Source: Pseudomonas citronellolis
GTDB taxonomy: Bacteria > Pseudomonadota > Gammaproteobacteria > Pseudomonadales > Pseudomonadaceae
Direction: 5' to 3'
Length of the DNA: 64,000 nt
Assembly: GCF_900112375.1 (NCBI RefSeq)
Contig: NZ_FOLS01000041.1
Coordinates: 1 to 64,000, forward strand
The notes under the pieces: model-generated
Database searches by the model: none
The model's input: only the letters and a program-made list of their open reading frames with translations
What the model was told of the DNA's origin: nothing
Part shown: positions 1 to 8,310 of the stretch, piece after piece
Numbering within the stretch: position 1 is the first letter of the stretch
How the letters are laid out: every line of letters begins with the position of its first letter
Made by a program: the position numbers and the translations under genes

Positions 1-140
1 TCCCTGAAGGGAGAGAGGCTTGTCCGTGCCAGCGGGAAGAATGGCCTACGCCGGATACTTCGCGCTTGCCAGCTAACTGCGGAATACCCACGCACGCCGA
101 ACGGTCCCCTCTCCCTCCGGGAGAGGGTTAGGGTGAGGGA
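1..140. repeat. Composite palindromic repeat, copy 1 (cut by window edge)
   Basis: A core of about 100 bp is flanked by palindromes of the CTCTCCCT-NNN-AGGGAGAG type. The right palindrome lies at 107-127. The same arrangement recurs at 398-560 with the core largely conserved, and more divergently at 46580-46745. It has no coding potential on either strand. It is probably a non-autonomous palindromic element of the kind mobilised by REP-associated transposases, but no such transposase is in the window. Confidence 0.7.
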
Positions 141-236
141 CGGGCGTAACCCCGCATGCCGTAATCCCCGGAAAACACTATCTGCTAGAACAACGCCAAG
201 CCCGAAACCGAGCGGACCGATAGCGAAGGTCAAACG

Positions 237-316
237 GCGGATAACGTGGAACGTTATCCGCCCTACGCAAAGGTCACGCCTGGCGTAGGGCGTATAACCG
301 TTCGCGGTTATACGCC
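237..316. repeat. Two hairpin repeats of the GGATAACG...CGTTATCC family
   Basis: Two short palindromes, 237-267 and 282-316, each carry complementary arms around a GTGGA or TTCG-type centre and are bordered by CCCTACG or CGTAGGG. Copies of the same family occur near 11092, 38936, 39091, 41720, 41845, 52348 and 52479, always between genes. Confidence 0.75.
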
Positions 317-397
317 GCTACACCTGCCCCGCCGGCAACGCCTCTGGTCCTTGGGTGCCAAGCCTTGCGCCGAAGCGGAATCGAAGTCCGTAACCCT

Positions 398-560
398 CTC
401 CCCAGCCCTCTCCCTGAAGGGAGAGGGAGCTTGTCCGTGCCGGCGGGAAGAATGGCCTACGCCGGGTACTTCGCGCTTTCCGGCTAACTGCGGAATAACC
501 ACGCACTCCGAACGGTCCCCTCTCCCTTCAGGGAGAGGGTTAGGGAGAGGGAGCGGAATC
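398..560. repeat. Composite palindromic repeat, copy 2
   Basis: This is a full copy of the element cut off at the left edge of the window. A left palindrome near 410-432 and a right palindrome near 519-540 flank a core nearly identical to 20-105. The stretch 1-613 holds only this material and no gene that can be supported. Confidence 0.75.
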
Positions 561-613
561 GCCCCGGAACACCACTGCCACAGGTGACTCCCATTCGCGA
601 GCAAGCCCCAACC

Positions 614-1723
614 TCAACGCAACGGCGTCCCCACCCAAAGCACCTGCGTCACCTGCCCCTGGTGGAACTGGTCGAAGTTGTCGTCGGACACCAGCACCAG
701 GCTGCGCCGCCCGTCCGCCGTGCGCGGCCCCCAGGCCATGCCCTCGAGCAGGTCCAGGCGCGGCAGGCGCAGGTCGGCGAAGTCCAGCAGCAGGTGCTTG
801 CGCCCCGGGCGGAAGTCCGCGCCGGCCAGGCGCGAGATGTTCAGTACGTCGCTCGCGCCGTCCAGGTCCAACTGGTACAGGCGCACCCGCGATTCCATGC
901 GCCCGCCGCCGCGGATCAGCACCACCCGCTCCAGCACCAGCAGGTGGCCGTCGTCCAGCGCGAGGATTTCCGACACGCTGTCCAGGTCGCGCGGGTGGCT
1001 GCTGTCCGCCGGCAGTGGGTCGAGCGAATAGGCCACCTGGCGCAACGCCCTGCCCTCGCGGTCGAGCTGGGTGAAGCGGGCGTAGGCGCCGCTCTTGCGC
1101 GTTGGCGGTTCGCCGTCCTGGTACAGCGGGCCCTCCATGGCCAGCCACAGGCTGGCGCCGTCGGCGGCGAAGCTCAGGCCTTCGAACGAAAGGTTGTCGC
1201 GCACGCCGTTGGCCGCGAACATCGCCGGCAGCGCCAGCACCTGCAGCAGACTGCCGTCGCGGGCGGCCTGGCGCAGGCTGGGCGGCACGCCTTCGCCGGG
1301 GTTGCCTTCGCTGGTGTACCAGAGGCTGCCGTCGCGCGGGTCGATGCGCAGCGACTCGAAGTCCGGCACCTCGCCCGGCGCGCCGCCGGCGTGGCGGGCC
1401 TTGCTCGGGTAGAAGGAGCCGTCGGCCTGGCGCCAGAGGATCACGTCTTCCAGCTTCACCGCCTTCGGCCCCACGTCCAGCCAGTAGGCCCGCGCCGGAC
1501 CGTGCTCGGAGGTGTCGTCGCTGATCGCCAGGAAGCGCTGCGAGCGGCTGTCGTAGTCGATGCCGGACAGGCCGCCGACAGTGGTGTACTGGAAGCTCTG
1601 GCGCAGCGCCAGGCGCTGTTCGCCGAGCAGCGCCCAGCCGTCGGCGGCGCTCGTCTGGGCCGCGCCGAGGGCGGCGAGCAGGGTCAGGCCGGGCAACAGG
1701 CGCCGGCCGTGGCCGAGGTTCAT
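614..1723 (-). CDS. Esterase-like-activity-of-phytase family protein, secreted
   Basis: This protein of 369 residues begins with a typical Sec signal peptide: a basic start, a hydrophobic stretch to about residue 20 and an AQTSAA-type cleavage region. The mature part has the features of the phytase-like esterase family (a beta-propeller fold), including GGLSGIDYD near the start of the domain, DFESLRID, and a terminal LVSDDNF segment. The start at 1723 is supported by AAGGAG seven bases upstream; the reading frame also runs on upstream as an artefact over the next gene. It lies 23 bp downstream of the flavin oxidoreductase gene on the same strand, so it may be the last gene of that operon. Family members act in the periplasm or outside the cell. 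The substrate cannot be told from sequence, and the name does not establish phytase activity. Confidence 0.85.
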   Translation of the reverse strand: MNLGHGRRLLPGLTLLAALGAAQTSAADGWALLGEQRLALRQSFQYTTVGGLSGIDYDSRSQRFLAISDDTSEHGPARAYWLDVGPKAVKLEDVILWRQADGSFYPSKARHAGGAPGEVPDFESLRIDPRDGSLWYTSEGNPGEGVPPSLRQAARDGSLLQVLALPAMFAANGVRDNLSFEGLSFAADGASLWLAMEGPLYQDGEPPTRKSGAYARFTQLDREGRALRQVAYSLDPLPADSSHPRDLDSVSEILALDDGHLLVLERVVLIRGGGRMESRVRLYQLDLDGASDVLNISRLAGADFRPGRKHLLLDFADLRLPRLDLLEGMAWGPRTADGRRSLVLVSDDNFDQFHQGQVTQVLWVGTPLR

Positions 1724-1746
1724 CGGCAACTCCTTGTGTTGGGGGT

Positions 1747-2973
1747 TCAGGCGTGGGCGGCGAAGCTGTCCGGCTGGTTCAGCACGCAGCGGATGCCGCC
1801 GGGCAGGGCCATGCTGGCCACGCACTGGTTGCAGTGGTTGCAGCCGTTCGCGTAGCCCTCGCCGCGCTCGCGGACGTTGCGCACCAGGTCCGGGTCGCGC
1901 AGCAGGGCGCGGCCCAGGGCGACGAAGTCGAAGCCTTCCTGCATGGCCCGCTGCAGGCTGTCGCGGGTGCTCACACCGCCCAGGTACACCAGCGGCATGT
2001 CGGTGGCCTGGCGTACCCGCCGGGCCTGGTCGAGGAAGTACATCTCGGCGTAGGGCGAGCTGGCGAACAGGCGCCCGCCGAACCACTTCATGGCGGTGCG
2101 CTGCAGCGGGTTGCGCTCCAGCGGGATCATCCGCTGCAGCGGGCTTTCGCCGCGGAACAGGTACATCGGCGAGCGGCTGGTGAAGCCGCCGCTCATCACC
2201 AGCGCGTCCAGGCCGTGCTCGGCCAGGCGCTGCGCGGCGCGGCACGACTCGTCGATCTCCAGGCCGCCGGCGAAGCCGTCGCTGAGGTTGAGCTTGGCCA
2301 GGATCGGGAAGCCCTCGCCCACCGCCTCGCGCACCGCCGCCAGCACTTCCAGGGGCAGGCGCAGGCGGTTGTCCAGGCTGCCGCCGTAGGCGTCGCTGCG
2401 GCGGTTGGTGGCCGGCGAGATGAACTGGCTGAGCAGGTAGCCGTGGCCCATGTGGATTTCGATGGCGTCGAACCCGGCGCGCTTCACGAAGGCCGCGGCG
2501 GCGCGGTATTCGTCGAGGGTCTTGCGGATGTCGGCGCTGCCCATGGCGCCGGCGAAGGGCACCCCGCTGAACAGCCCGTACTGGTTGAGGCAGGCGCTGG
2601 GCCCGCGCGGGCGCGGGATGTTCAGCGGCCGGGTGCGGCTGAAGAAGCCGCAGTGCGCCAGCTGCGCCGACAGCGCCCCGCCCTCGCGGTGTACCGCATC
2701 GGCCAGTTGGCGCAGTTGGGTGAAGATGCCTTCGTGCATCCACATCTGGTCGGGGAAGGTCAGGCCGTCCGGCGACACGCCGCAGTAGGCCACGGTGGTC
2801 ATCCCGACGCCACCGCGGGCCATGCGCGCGTGGTGCGCGGCCAGCTCGGCGCCGGGCACCCCGCCAGGGCACATGCCTTCGAAGGTGGCGGTCTTGATCA
2901 CCCGGTTGCGCAGGGCCAGCCCGGCCAGGCGGGTGGGGCTCAGCACCTTGTCCAGCGCGTCTTGCGGGGTCAT
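1747..2973 (-). CDS. OYE-family NADH:flavin oxidoreductase
   Basis: This 408-residue protein has the TIM-barrel of the old yellow enzyme family: LRNRVIKTATFEGM at the N-terminus, HMGHGYLLSQFISP with the substrate-binding His region, NRRSDAYGGS, and a late GRALLRDPD phosphate-binding segment for FMN. Near the C-terminus CNHCNQC plus a later Cys resembles the Fe-S cluster site of 2,4-dienoyl-CoA reductase type members. The FAD/NAD domain that follows in those enzymes is absent, so electrons must reach FMN another way. It starts one base after the stop of the RibB-like gene, indicating translational coupling. Likely role: reduction of a conjugated enone or dienoyl intermediate. The substrate is not determinable here, but neighbouring oxygenase and SDR genes suggest ring or terpenoid or steroid-like chemistry. 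Confidence 0.85.
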   Translation of the reverse strand: MTPQDALDKVLSPTRLAGLALRNRVIKTATFEGMCPGGVPGAELAAHHARMARGGVGMTTVAYCGVSPDGLTFPDQMWMHEGIFTQLRQLADAVHREGGALSAQLAHCGFFSRTRPLNIPRPRGPSACLNQYGLFSGVPFAGAMGSADIRKTLDEYRAAAAFVKRAGFDAIEIHMGHGYLLSQFISPATNRRSDAYGGSLDNRLRLPLEVLAAVREAVGEGFPILAKLNLSDGFAGGLEIDESCRAAQRLAEHGLDALVMSGGFTSRSPMYLFRGESPLQRMIPLERNPLQRTAMKWFGGRLFASSPYAEMYFLDQARRVRQATDMPLVYLGGVSTRDSLQRAMQEGFDFVALGRALLRDPDLVRNVRERGEGYANGCNHCNQCVASMALPGGIRCVLNQPDSFAAHA

Positions 2974-2974
2974 C

Positions 2975-4078
2975 TCAGGCCTCCTGGGCGGTGAAGGGGA
3001 CGAACTCGGCGACTTCCAGCTCGAAGCCGGACACCGCCTTGTAGGCCACCGGGAAACTCATCAGGCGCATCCTGCGCACGCCCAGGTCGCGGAGGATCTG
3101 CGCGCCGACGCCGAGGGTGCGCTGGGGGAAGCGCGGCGGCTGCAGGCGCGGCCCCTGGGCCAGCTGATCGAGGATCGCGGCGGCGCTTTCCTGCTGCGCC
3201 AGCAGCACCAGCACCCCGCGCCCCTCGGCGGCGATGCGCGCCAGGGAGCGGTCCAGGTTCCATTGCTGCGGCCCGCGCGGCGGCTCGCCGGCGAGCAGGT
3301 CGCGCAGCGTCTCCACCGCCTGCACGCGCACCAGCACCGGCTGCGCCGGGTCGATCTCGCCGCGCACCAGGGCCAGGTGCAGCACGTCCTTGAAGGCGTC
3401 GTGGTAGGCGCATACGCGGAACGGGCCGTGGCGGGTGTCGATGCGGTACTCGGCACTGCGGGCGATGGTGCCCTCGTGGAGGATGCGGTGGTGGATCAGC
3501 TCGGCGATGCCGCCCACCGGCAGGCCGTGGCGCCGGGCGAAGGCGCGCAGGTTTTCGCCGCGGGCGTTCTCGCCGTCCTCGTCGAGGATGCCGGCCAGCA
3601 GCGCCGCCGGCTGCAGCCCGGCCAGGCGCGCCAGGTCGCAGGCCGCCTCGGCGTGGCCGGCGCGGCTCATCACCCCGCCGGGCAGCGCGCGCAGCGGGAA
3701 GACGTGGCCGGGGCTGACCAGGTCGGCCGGGCCGCTGGCCGGGTCCACCGCCACCTGCACGGTGCGCGCCCGGTCGGCGGCGGAGATGCCGGTGCTGATG
3801 CCCCGCGCCGCCTCGATGGAGACCATGAAGCCCAGCCCCTCGCCACGCGGGCCGGCGGTCATCGGGCTCAGGCCCAGGGCGCGGCAGCGCTCGTCGGTCA
3901 GGGCCAGGCAGATCAGCCCGCGGGCTTCGCGGGCGAAGAAGTTCAATGCGGCATCGTCGATGAATTCGGCGGCCTGCAGCAGCATGCCGTCGCCCTCGTC
4001 GTCCTCGCCGTCGACCAGCACCACCGGCTGGCCACGGCGCAGCGCCTCGATCAGGTGCAGGGTGCTGTCCAGGGCCAT
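2975..4078 (-). CDS. RibB-like protein with altered active-site loop and degenerate GTP cyclohydrolase II domain
   Basis: This 367-residue protein is homologous to bifunctional RibBA. Residues about 1-200 match 3,4-dihydroxy-2-butanone-4-phosphate synthase (GISTGISAADRA, GHVFPLRA, GHAEAACDL). The invariant acidic loop DDEDRENEGD reads DGEDDEGDGM, so the usual Arg and the final Asp are lost, and the HTEA motif is HAEA. The C-terminal part keeps the outline of GTP cyclohydrolase II but has no zinc-binding cysteines, so that activity should be absent. RibB proteins with a degenerate RibA domain (RibBX type) are known. The extra changes in the RibB loop make a normal riboflavin role doubtful. The gene sits between an esterase (10 bp gap) and an OYE flavoenzyme (1 bp gap). 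Possible roles are local flavin supply or a new lyase-type reaction. Confidence 0.8.
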   Translation of the reverse strand: MALDSTLHLIEALRRGQPVVLVDGEDDEGDGMLLQAAEFIDDAALNFFAREARGLICLALTDERCRALGLSPMTAGPRGEGLGFMVSIEAARGISTGISAADRARTVQVAVDPASGPADLVSPGHVFPLRALPGGVMSRAGHAEAACDLARLAGLQPAALLAGILDEDGENARGENLRAFARRHGLPVGGIAELIHHRILHEGTIARSAEYRIDTRHGPFRVCAYHDAFKDVLHLALVRGEIDPAQPVLVRVQAVETLRDLLAGEPPRGPQQWNLDRSLARIAAEGRGVLVLLAQQESAAAILDQLAQGPRLQPPRFPQRTLGVGAQILRDLGVRRMRLMSFPVAYKAVSGFELEVAEFVPFTAQEA

Positions 4079-4088
4079 GTTCGCCTCC

Positions 4089-5003
4089 TCAGGCCAGGGC
4101 GTCGCGCAGCCAGGCCGCGGCTTGGTTCAGGTAACCCTCAGCGCGTGGCGCATAGGGCGCGAAGCTGGCGAAGCCGTGCAGCATGCCCTCGGCGCGCACC
4201 AGGCGCACGTCGGCGCCGGCGGCGCGGGCACGCTCGGCGAAGGCCTCGCCCTCGTCGCGCAGCGGGTCATGGGAAGCGCTCAGCAGCAGCGTCGGCGGCA
4301 GCCCGCCGAGGTCGTCGGCGTGCAGCGGCGAGGCCAGGGCATCCAGCGGCGCCGGCCACTGGCCCAGGTACTGGCGCCAGAACCAGTGCATCATCTGCGC
4401 TTCGAGAAAGTGGCCCTTGGCGAATTCGCCGTAGGAAGCGCTGGCGCATGCCTGGTCGGTCACCGGGTAGAACAGGCACAGCGCCCGCGGCCGCGGCCCG
4501 CCGCGCTGGTGCAGCAGGCGCGCGGCGGCGATGGCCAGGTTGCCGCCGGCGCTGTCGCCGGCCAGGGCCAGGCGCTCGGCATCCACGCCCAGTTCGGCTG
4601 CGCGCGCCACCAGCTCGCAGGTGGCCTGGTAGCAGTCCTCCGGCGCCGCCGGGAACGGCGCTTCCGGCGCCAGCCGGTAGCCCACCGAGGCCACCGCCGC
4701 GCCCGTGGCCAGGGCCAGGCGGCGGCACAGGTCGTCGTGGGTGTCGAGGTTGCCGGCGACGAAGCCGCCGCCGTGGAAGAACACCAGCAGCGCCAGGCCG
4801 TCGGCGGCGCTGGGGCGGTACAGGCGCGCCGGCAGCTCGCCGGCCACGCGCAGCTCGCGCACCTCTTCCAGGGCCAGCGGCGCGGCGCCCAGGCCCTGGT
4901 CGGCGAAGCCGCGGTAGGTGGCGGCGTCGAGCCGTTCGAAGTCCAGGGCGAAAGCCCCGGCGAACTGCTCCAGAAGGACTTGCATGTGCGGATCGAGGGC
5001 CAT
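4089..5003 (-). CDS. Alpha/beta hydrolase, hormone-sensitive lipase family
   Basis: This 304-residue cytoplasmic protein has no signal peptide. The oxyanion motif HGGGF is near residue 76, the nucleophile elbow GDSAGG near 149, the acid DPLRDE near 245 and the catalytic His in LHGF near 274. Together these give a complete Ser-Asp-His triad of the HSL/arylacetamide deacetylase family. It would hydrolyse carboxyl esters of small to medium acyl or cyclic alcohols. It stands between the SDR gene and the RibB-like gene, with gaps of 9 and 10 bp, inside a five-gene leftward operon. A job in cleaving an ester, such as a lactone or a Baeyer-Villiger product, would fit the context but is inference. 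Confidence 0.9.
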   Translation of the reverse strand: MALDPHMQVLLEQFAGAFALDFERLDAATYRGFADQGLGAAPLALEEVRELRVAGELPARLYRPSAADGLALLVFFHGGGFVAGNLDTHDDLCRRLALATGAAVASVGYRLAPEAPFPAAPEDCYQATCELVARAAELGVDAERLALAGDSAGGNLAIAAARLLHQRGGPRPRALCLFYPVTDQACASASYGEFAKGHFLEAQMMHWFWRQYLGQWPAPLDALASPLHADDLGGLPPTLLLSASHDPLRDEGEAFAERARAAGADVRLVRAEGMLHGFASFAPYAPRAEGYLNQAAAWLRDALA

Positions 5004-5012
5004 GTTCGCTCC

Positions 5013-5828
5013 TTATACGTCGGCCAGCAGGAAGACCGGGTTGGTCTCCTCGACAATGCTTTGCGTGCGCGCCTGCAGCGCCGGCTTGAAGTCCGGGTGC
5101 GGCAGTATCCAGAAGCGCTTCTCGTCGATGGCCCGGAACACCAGGGCGGCCAGTTCGTCCGCCGGCATGCCCTGGCGGATGCTGTGCTCCAGCTGTTCGC
5201 CCAGTGCCGCGCCGGCCATGCCGCCGGCCTGGTCGGAGGCCATGATGCGGCTGGCCACCGGCCCCGGGCAGAGCACCGAGACGCCCACCGGCGCGCCCAG
5301 GGCGGCCAGCTCGTGGTGCAGCACTTCGGAGAGCGCCACCAGGGCCTGCTTGGTCACCGTGTAGGCGGCCAGGAAGGGGCTGGCCAGCAGGCCGGCCAGG
5401 GACGCGGTGTTGACGATGTGGGCCGGGCGGCCCTGGGCCAGCAGCCCCGGCACGAAGGCACGCAGGCCGTTGATCACGCCCAGCAGGTTGATGTCGAGCA
5501 TGCGCCGCCACTGCGCCTCGCTGAGTTCCCAGCTGGCGCCGGTCTGCATCACCCCGGCGTTGTTGAACAGCAGGTCGATGCCGCCGAAGCGCGCCAGCGT
5601 CTGCTCGCGCAGCGCTTGCAGGTCGGCCTCGCGGGCCACGTCGGTGACCTGCGCCAGCACCTCGCAGCCCTGCTCGCGCAGCTGCCCGGCCAGGGCCTGC
5701 AGGCCCGCCGCGTCGCGGTCGGCCAGGGCCAGGCGCATGCCCTGCCCCGCCGCGTGTTGCGCCAGGCCGCGGCCGATGCCGCTGGCGGCGCCGGTGATCA
5801 CGGCCACCTGGCCTTGTCGCTCGCTCAT
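5013..5828 (-). CDS. Short-chain dehydrogenase/reductase
   Basis: This 271-residue classical SDR has the cofactor motif TGAASGIG near residue 13, NNAG near 90, a catalytic Ser in NTASLAG and YxxxK as YTVTK. The preferred start at 5828 gives the normal length and has GGAG eight bases upstream; the open frame extends further upstream but without support. It is the first gene of the leftward operon and diverges from the Rieske oxygenase gene across 199 bp. It is expected to interconvert an alcohol and a ketone with NAD(P)H, probably on an intermediate shared with the oxygenase and the OYE enzyme. Confidence 0.9.
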   Translation of the reverse strand: MSERQGQVAVITGAASGIGRGLAQHAAGQGMRLALADRDAAGLQALAGQLREQGCEVLAQVTDVAREADLQALREQTLARFGGIDLLFNNAGVMQTGASWELSEAQWRRMLDINLLGVINGLRAFVPGLLAQGRPAHIVNTASLAGLLASPFLAAYTVTKQALVALSEVLHHELAALGAPVGVSVLCPGPVASRIMASDQAGGMAGAALGEQLEHSIRQGMPADELAALVFRAIDEKRFWILPHPDFKPALQARTQSIVEETNPVFLLADV

Positions 5829-6027
5829 CGCTGCTCCGTTTGTCGTTGTTGTCGGTTCGGCTGGCGCTGTTATCGCCGGGCGGGCAGCGCGGGACATCGT
5901 CCACCCGGACTAGGGCGCCCTCCTCGTCCGTTCAGACGATGCCGCAGCCGCTCTGGCTTGCAGAATCCGCAGGAGGCCTCTGCCGCCACCCACCTTCTGC
6001 CTGCGGCAACCTGATGGGAGAACAACA
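5829..6027. promoter_or_regulatory. Divergent promoter region of the catabolic island
   Basis: These 199 bp separate two diverging transcription units and must hold both promoters. GGGAG at 6016-6020 is the ribosome binding site of the oxygenase gene. No clear sigma-70 boxes or strong palindrome stand out. The LuxR-type protein encoded just past the oxygenase gene is the likeliest regulator, but its site is not recognisable. Confidence 0.4.
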
Positions 6028-7077
6028 ATGAGTACGCTGCACCGAATCGAAGCCCGGCCCCTGCAGGATCGCTACGCCCGCGGCTGGCACTGCCTGGGCC
6101 TGGCCAGCCAGTACCGCGACGGCAAGGCGCACCGCCTGGATGTCTTCGGCACCCGCCTGGTGGCCTTCCAGGGCGAGGTCGGCGAGGTGCACATCCTCGA
6201 CGGCTACTGCCCGCACATGGGCGCCGACCTCAGCGAAGGCTGCGTGGAAGGCAACGGCCTGCGCTGCCCGTTCCACGAATGGCGCTGGGGCGCCGACGGC
6301 GTGTGCAACGACATCCCCTACGCCAAGCGCATCCCGCCGCGGGCGAAGATCAAGTCCTGGCCGGTGCTGGAGCAGAACCGCCTGCTGTTCGTCTGGAACG
6401 ACCCCGAAGGCAACCCGCCCATCGCCGAGCAGGCCATCCCGCGCATCGACGCCTGCTACGACGACGCCTGGGCCGAATGGGAGATGGCCGAGCTGAAGAT
6501 CGAGACGAACTGCCGCGAGCTGGTGGACAACGTCTCGGACATGGCGCATTTCGACAGCGTGCACAAGGCGCCCATCGACGAGTTCAGCAACCACTTCGAA
6601 GGCCACCTGGCGGTGCAGGTGATGCGCGGCCGCAGCGCGCGCCTGTCCGGCGACAGCGAGCTGCGCACCGTGGCCACCTACTACGGCCCGGCCTACCAGA
6701 TCACCGAGATGACCGGCGCCATGGACGGCCAGTTGATCGAGTCGATCCTGCTCAACTGCCACGTGCCCATCGACCAGAACAGCTTCACCCTGCGCTACGG
6801 CGTGCTGGTGAAGAAGCTCCCGGGGCTTTCCGACGAACAGAACCGCGCCATGGCCCAGGCCTACGTCGAGCAGGCGCGCCTGGCCTTCTACGAGGACGTG
6901 GCCATCTGGCACAGCAAGACCCGCGTCGACAACCCGCTGCTGTGCGACGGCGACGGCCCGGTGTACCAGCTGCGCAAGTGGTACGAGCAGTTCTACACCG
7001 ACGTCGCCGAGCTGCCGGCCGGCCTCGCCGACCGCAAGGACTTCATCGTCCGCGCGCGCCAGGCCGAGCCGGCCTGA
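6028..7077 (+). CDS. Rieske non-heme iron oxygenase, KshA-like
   Basis: This is a 349-residue oxygenase alpha subunit. The Rieske cluster ligands are C61, H63, C80 and H83. The mononuclear iron site shows N168, D171, H174 and H179 in the pattern N-x2-D-x2-H-x4-H. The context YARGWHCLGLA, LFVWNDPEGNPP and the NCREL...DMAHF run resemble the oxygenase component of 3-ketosteroid 9-alpha-hydroxylase (KshA) more than vanillate or phthalate oxygenases. Such enzymes need a separate reductase; none is adjacent. The nearest candidate electron donor in the window is the Rieske-FAD reductase at 12.7 kb. The start at 6028 has GGGAG seven bases upstream. A steroid or terpenoid substrate is inferred from similarity to KshA and the neighbouring SDR and OYE genes; it is not proven. 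Confidence 0.88.
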   Translation: MSTLHRIEARPLQDRYARGWHCLGLASQYRDGKAHRLDVFGTRLVAFQGEVGEVHILDGYCPHMGADLSEGCVEGNGLRCPFHEWRWGADGVCNDIPYAKRIPPRAKIKSWPVLEQNRLLFVWNDPEGNPPIAEQAIPRIDACYDDAWAEWEMAELKIETNCRELVDNVSDMAHFDSVHKAPIDEFSNHFEGHLAVQVMRGRSARLSGDSELRTVATYYGPAYQITEMTGAMDGQLIESILLNCHVPIDQNSFTLRYGVLVKKLPGLSDEQNRAMAQAYVEQARLAFYEDVAIWHSKTRVDNPLLCDGDGPVYQLRKWYEQFYTDVAELPAGLADRKDFIVRARQAEPA

Positions 7078-7083
7078 ACCGCC

Positions 7084-7117
7084 CGTCCCCAGCCTTGCGG
7101 GGACGGATTGCCTTTTG
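7084..7117 (+). terminator. Probable terminator of the Rieske oxygenase gene
   Basis: CGTCCCC (7084-7090) and GGGGACG (7099-7105) form a 7-bp stem with an 8-base loop seven bases after the stop codon, followed by a CCTTTT tract. Confidence 0.6.
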
Positions 7118-7118
7118 C

Positions 7119-7151
7119 GGAAAGCGCCGCGTACTCTCAGCGGCGCTTTCC
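7119..7151. promoter_or_regulatory. Perfect 12-bp inverted repeat upstream of the LuxR-type gene
   Basis: GGAAAGCGCCGC (7119-7130) and GCGGCGCTTTCC (7140-7151) are perfect complements around a 9-base spacer, ending 28 bp before the regulator's start codon. There is no U-tract. It may be an operator (autoregulation), a leader hairpin, or an additional terminator stem. Confidence 0.55.
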
Positions 7152-7179
7152 AGAACAACAATAAGAAACGGTTCAATCG

Positions 7180-8310
7180 ATGGCACAGTCGCTCACCCTC
7201 GAGCAGTTCAGCGGGATGCTCGGCAATCTCTACCAGGGGCCCCTGGAAGCCACGCCGTGGCAGTCCTTCCTCAACGAGCTCAACCAGTTCTTCGAAGCCA
7301 AGTACGTCACCTTCATCCTGCGTCCGCCCAGCGACCAGAACGAAGGCCTGATGGTCAACACCAACGGCAGCTCGGCCGAAGTGGTGGCCTCGTACAACCA
7401 GTACTATTTCAACCTCGACCCCTTCGTCGACCTGCCCAGCGGCCAGGTGGTGATCCTGGATGAGTTCGTGCAGCGCGACGAGTGGCTGAACTCGGAGTTC
7501 TACCGCAACTTCCTCGAACCGGTGGGGGTGTTCCACATCCTCGGCGCCGACATCCGCACCGCCGACGGCGCCCTGTGCCGCATCCGCGTCAGCCGCGGCA
7601 TCGAATCGCCGGGCTTCAGCCTCGCCGACAAGGCCCTGCTGGCGCACTTCGTGCCGCACCTGGAGCGCTCGGTGGCGCTGCACACGCAGATCAACCGCAT
7701 CGAGACCGAGCGCAACCTCTACGCCGGCGCGGTGGACCAGTTCGCCGTGGGCACCATCATCCTCGACGAGAGCGGCAAGATCCTGCAGACCAACCAGGTG
7801 GCCGAACACCTGCTGCGCGAGAAGGACGGCCTGAAGATCAGCGGCGACAGCCTGCAGGTCGGCACCCCGCGCGACTGCCAGGAGTTCCGCCGCCTGGTGA
7901 AGCAGGCCCTGCAGTCGCAGAAGGGCGCGCAGCCCTCGGTGGTGGAGGCGATGCGCGTGCAGCGCCCCTCCGGCCGCGCCGACCTGGGCATCATCGTGCG
8001 CTCGGTGCCGCTGAGCGAATGGAACGAGGGCAAGCACTGCCCCTCGGTGGTGATCTTCGTCAGCGACCCGGAGCAGGAATCCCGCGCGCCGCAGGAGATC
8101 GTCAAGGCGCTGTTCGACCTGACCCCCGCCGAGGCCCAGCTGGCCATGCTGCTGGCCAACGGCCTGACCCTCGACGAAGCCTCGGAGGAACTGGGCATCA
8201 GCCGCAACACGGCGCGCGCGCACCTGCGCTCGACCTTCTCCAAGACCGGGGTGACGCGGCAGACCATGCTGGTGCGCCTGATCCTGCGCAGCGTGGCCAC
8301 CCTGGGCTAG
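7180..8310 (+). CDS. LuxR-type helix-turn-helix transcriptional regulator
   Basis: In this 376-residue protein, the C-terminal 60 residues hold a LuxR/GerE helix-turn-helix (LTPAEAQLAMLLANGLTLDEA, split here by family positions, then SEELGISRNTARAHL). The first 250 residues show no acyl-homoserine-lactone domain and look like a PAS/GAF-type sensor region with a central ILQTNQVAEHLL segment. The organisation is similar to LuxR-type activators found beside steroid and terpenoid catabolic genes, such as the TeiR/TesR type. It follows the Rieske oxygenase gene by 102 bp and probably controls the divergent units around 5.9 kb. The ribosome binding site is weak. The ligand is unknown. Confidence 0.85.
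   Translation: MAQSLTLEQFSGMLGNLYQGPLEATPWQSFLNELNQFFEAKYVTFILRPPSDQNEGLMVNTNGSSAEVVASYNQYYFNLDPFVDLPSGQVVILDEFVQRDEWLNSEFYRNFLEPVGVFHILGADIRTADGALCRIRVSRGIESPGFSLADKALLAHFVPHLERSVALHTQINRIETERNLYAGAVDQFAVGTIILDESGKILQTNQVAEHLLREKDGLKISGDSLQVGTPRDCQEFRRLVKQALQSQKGAQPSVVEAMRVQRPSGRADLGIIVRSVPLSEWNEGKHCPSVVIFVSDPEQESRAPQEIVKALFDLTPAEAQLAMLLANGLTLDEASEELGISRNTARAHLRSTFSKTGVTRQTMLVRLILRSVATLG

Noticed and set aside
246-604. Small ORFs on both strands in the left-edge repeats
   Set aside because: They consist of translated palindromic repeats and lack ribosome binding sites or conserved features.
3435-6014. 859-residue plus-strand ORF
   Set aside because: A GC-rich shadow of the leftward esterase and SDR genes; the product is Arg/Ala/Gln-rich with no domain and overlaps well-supported genes.
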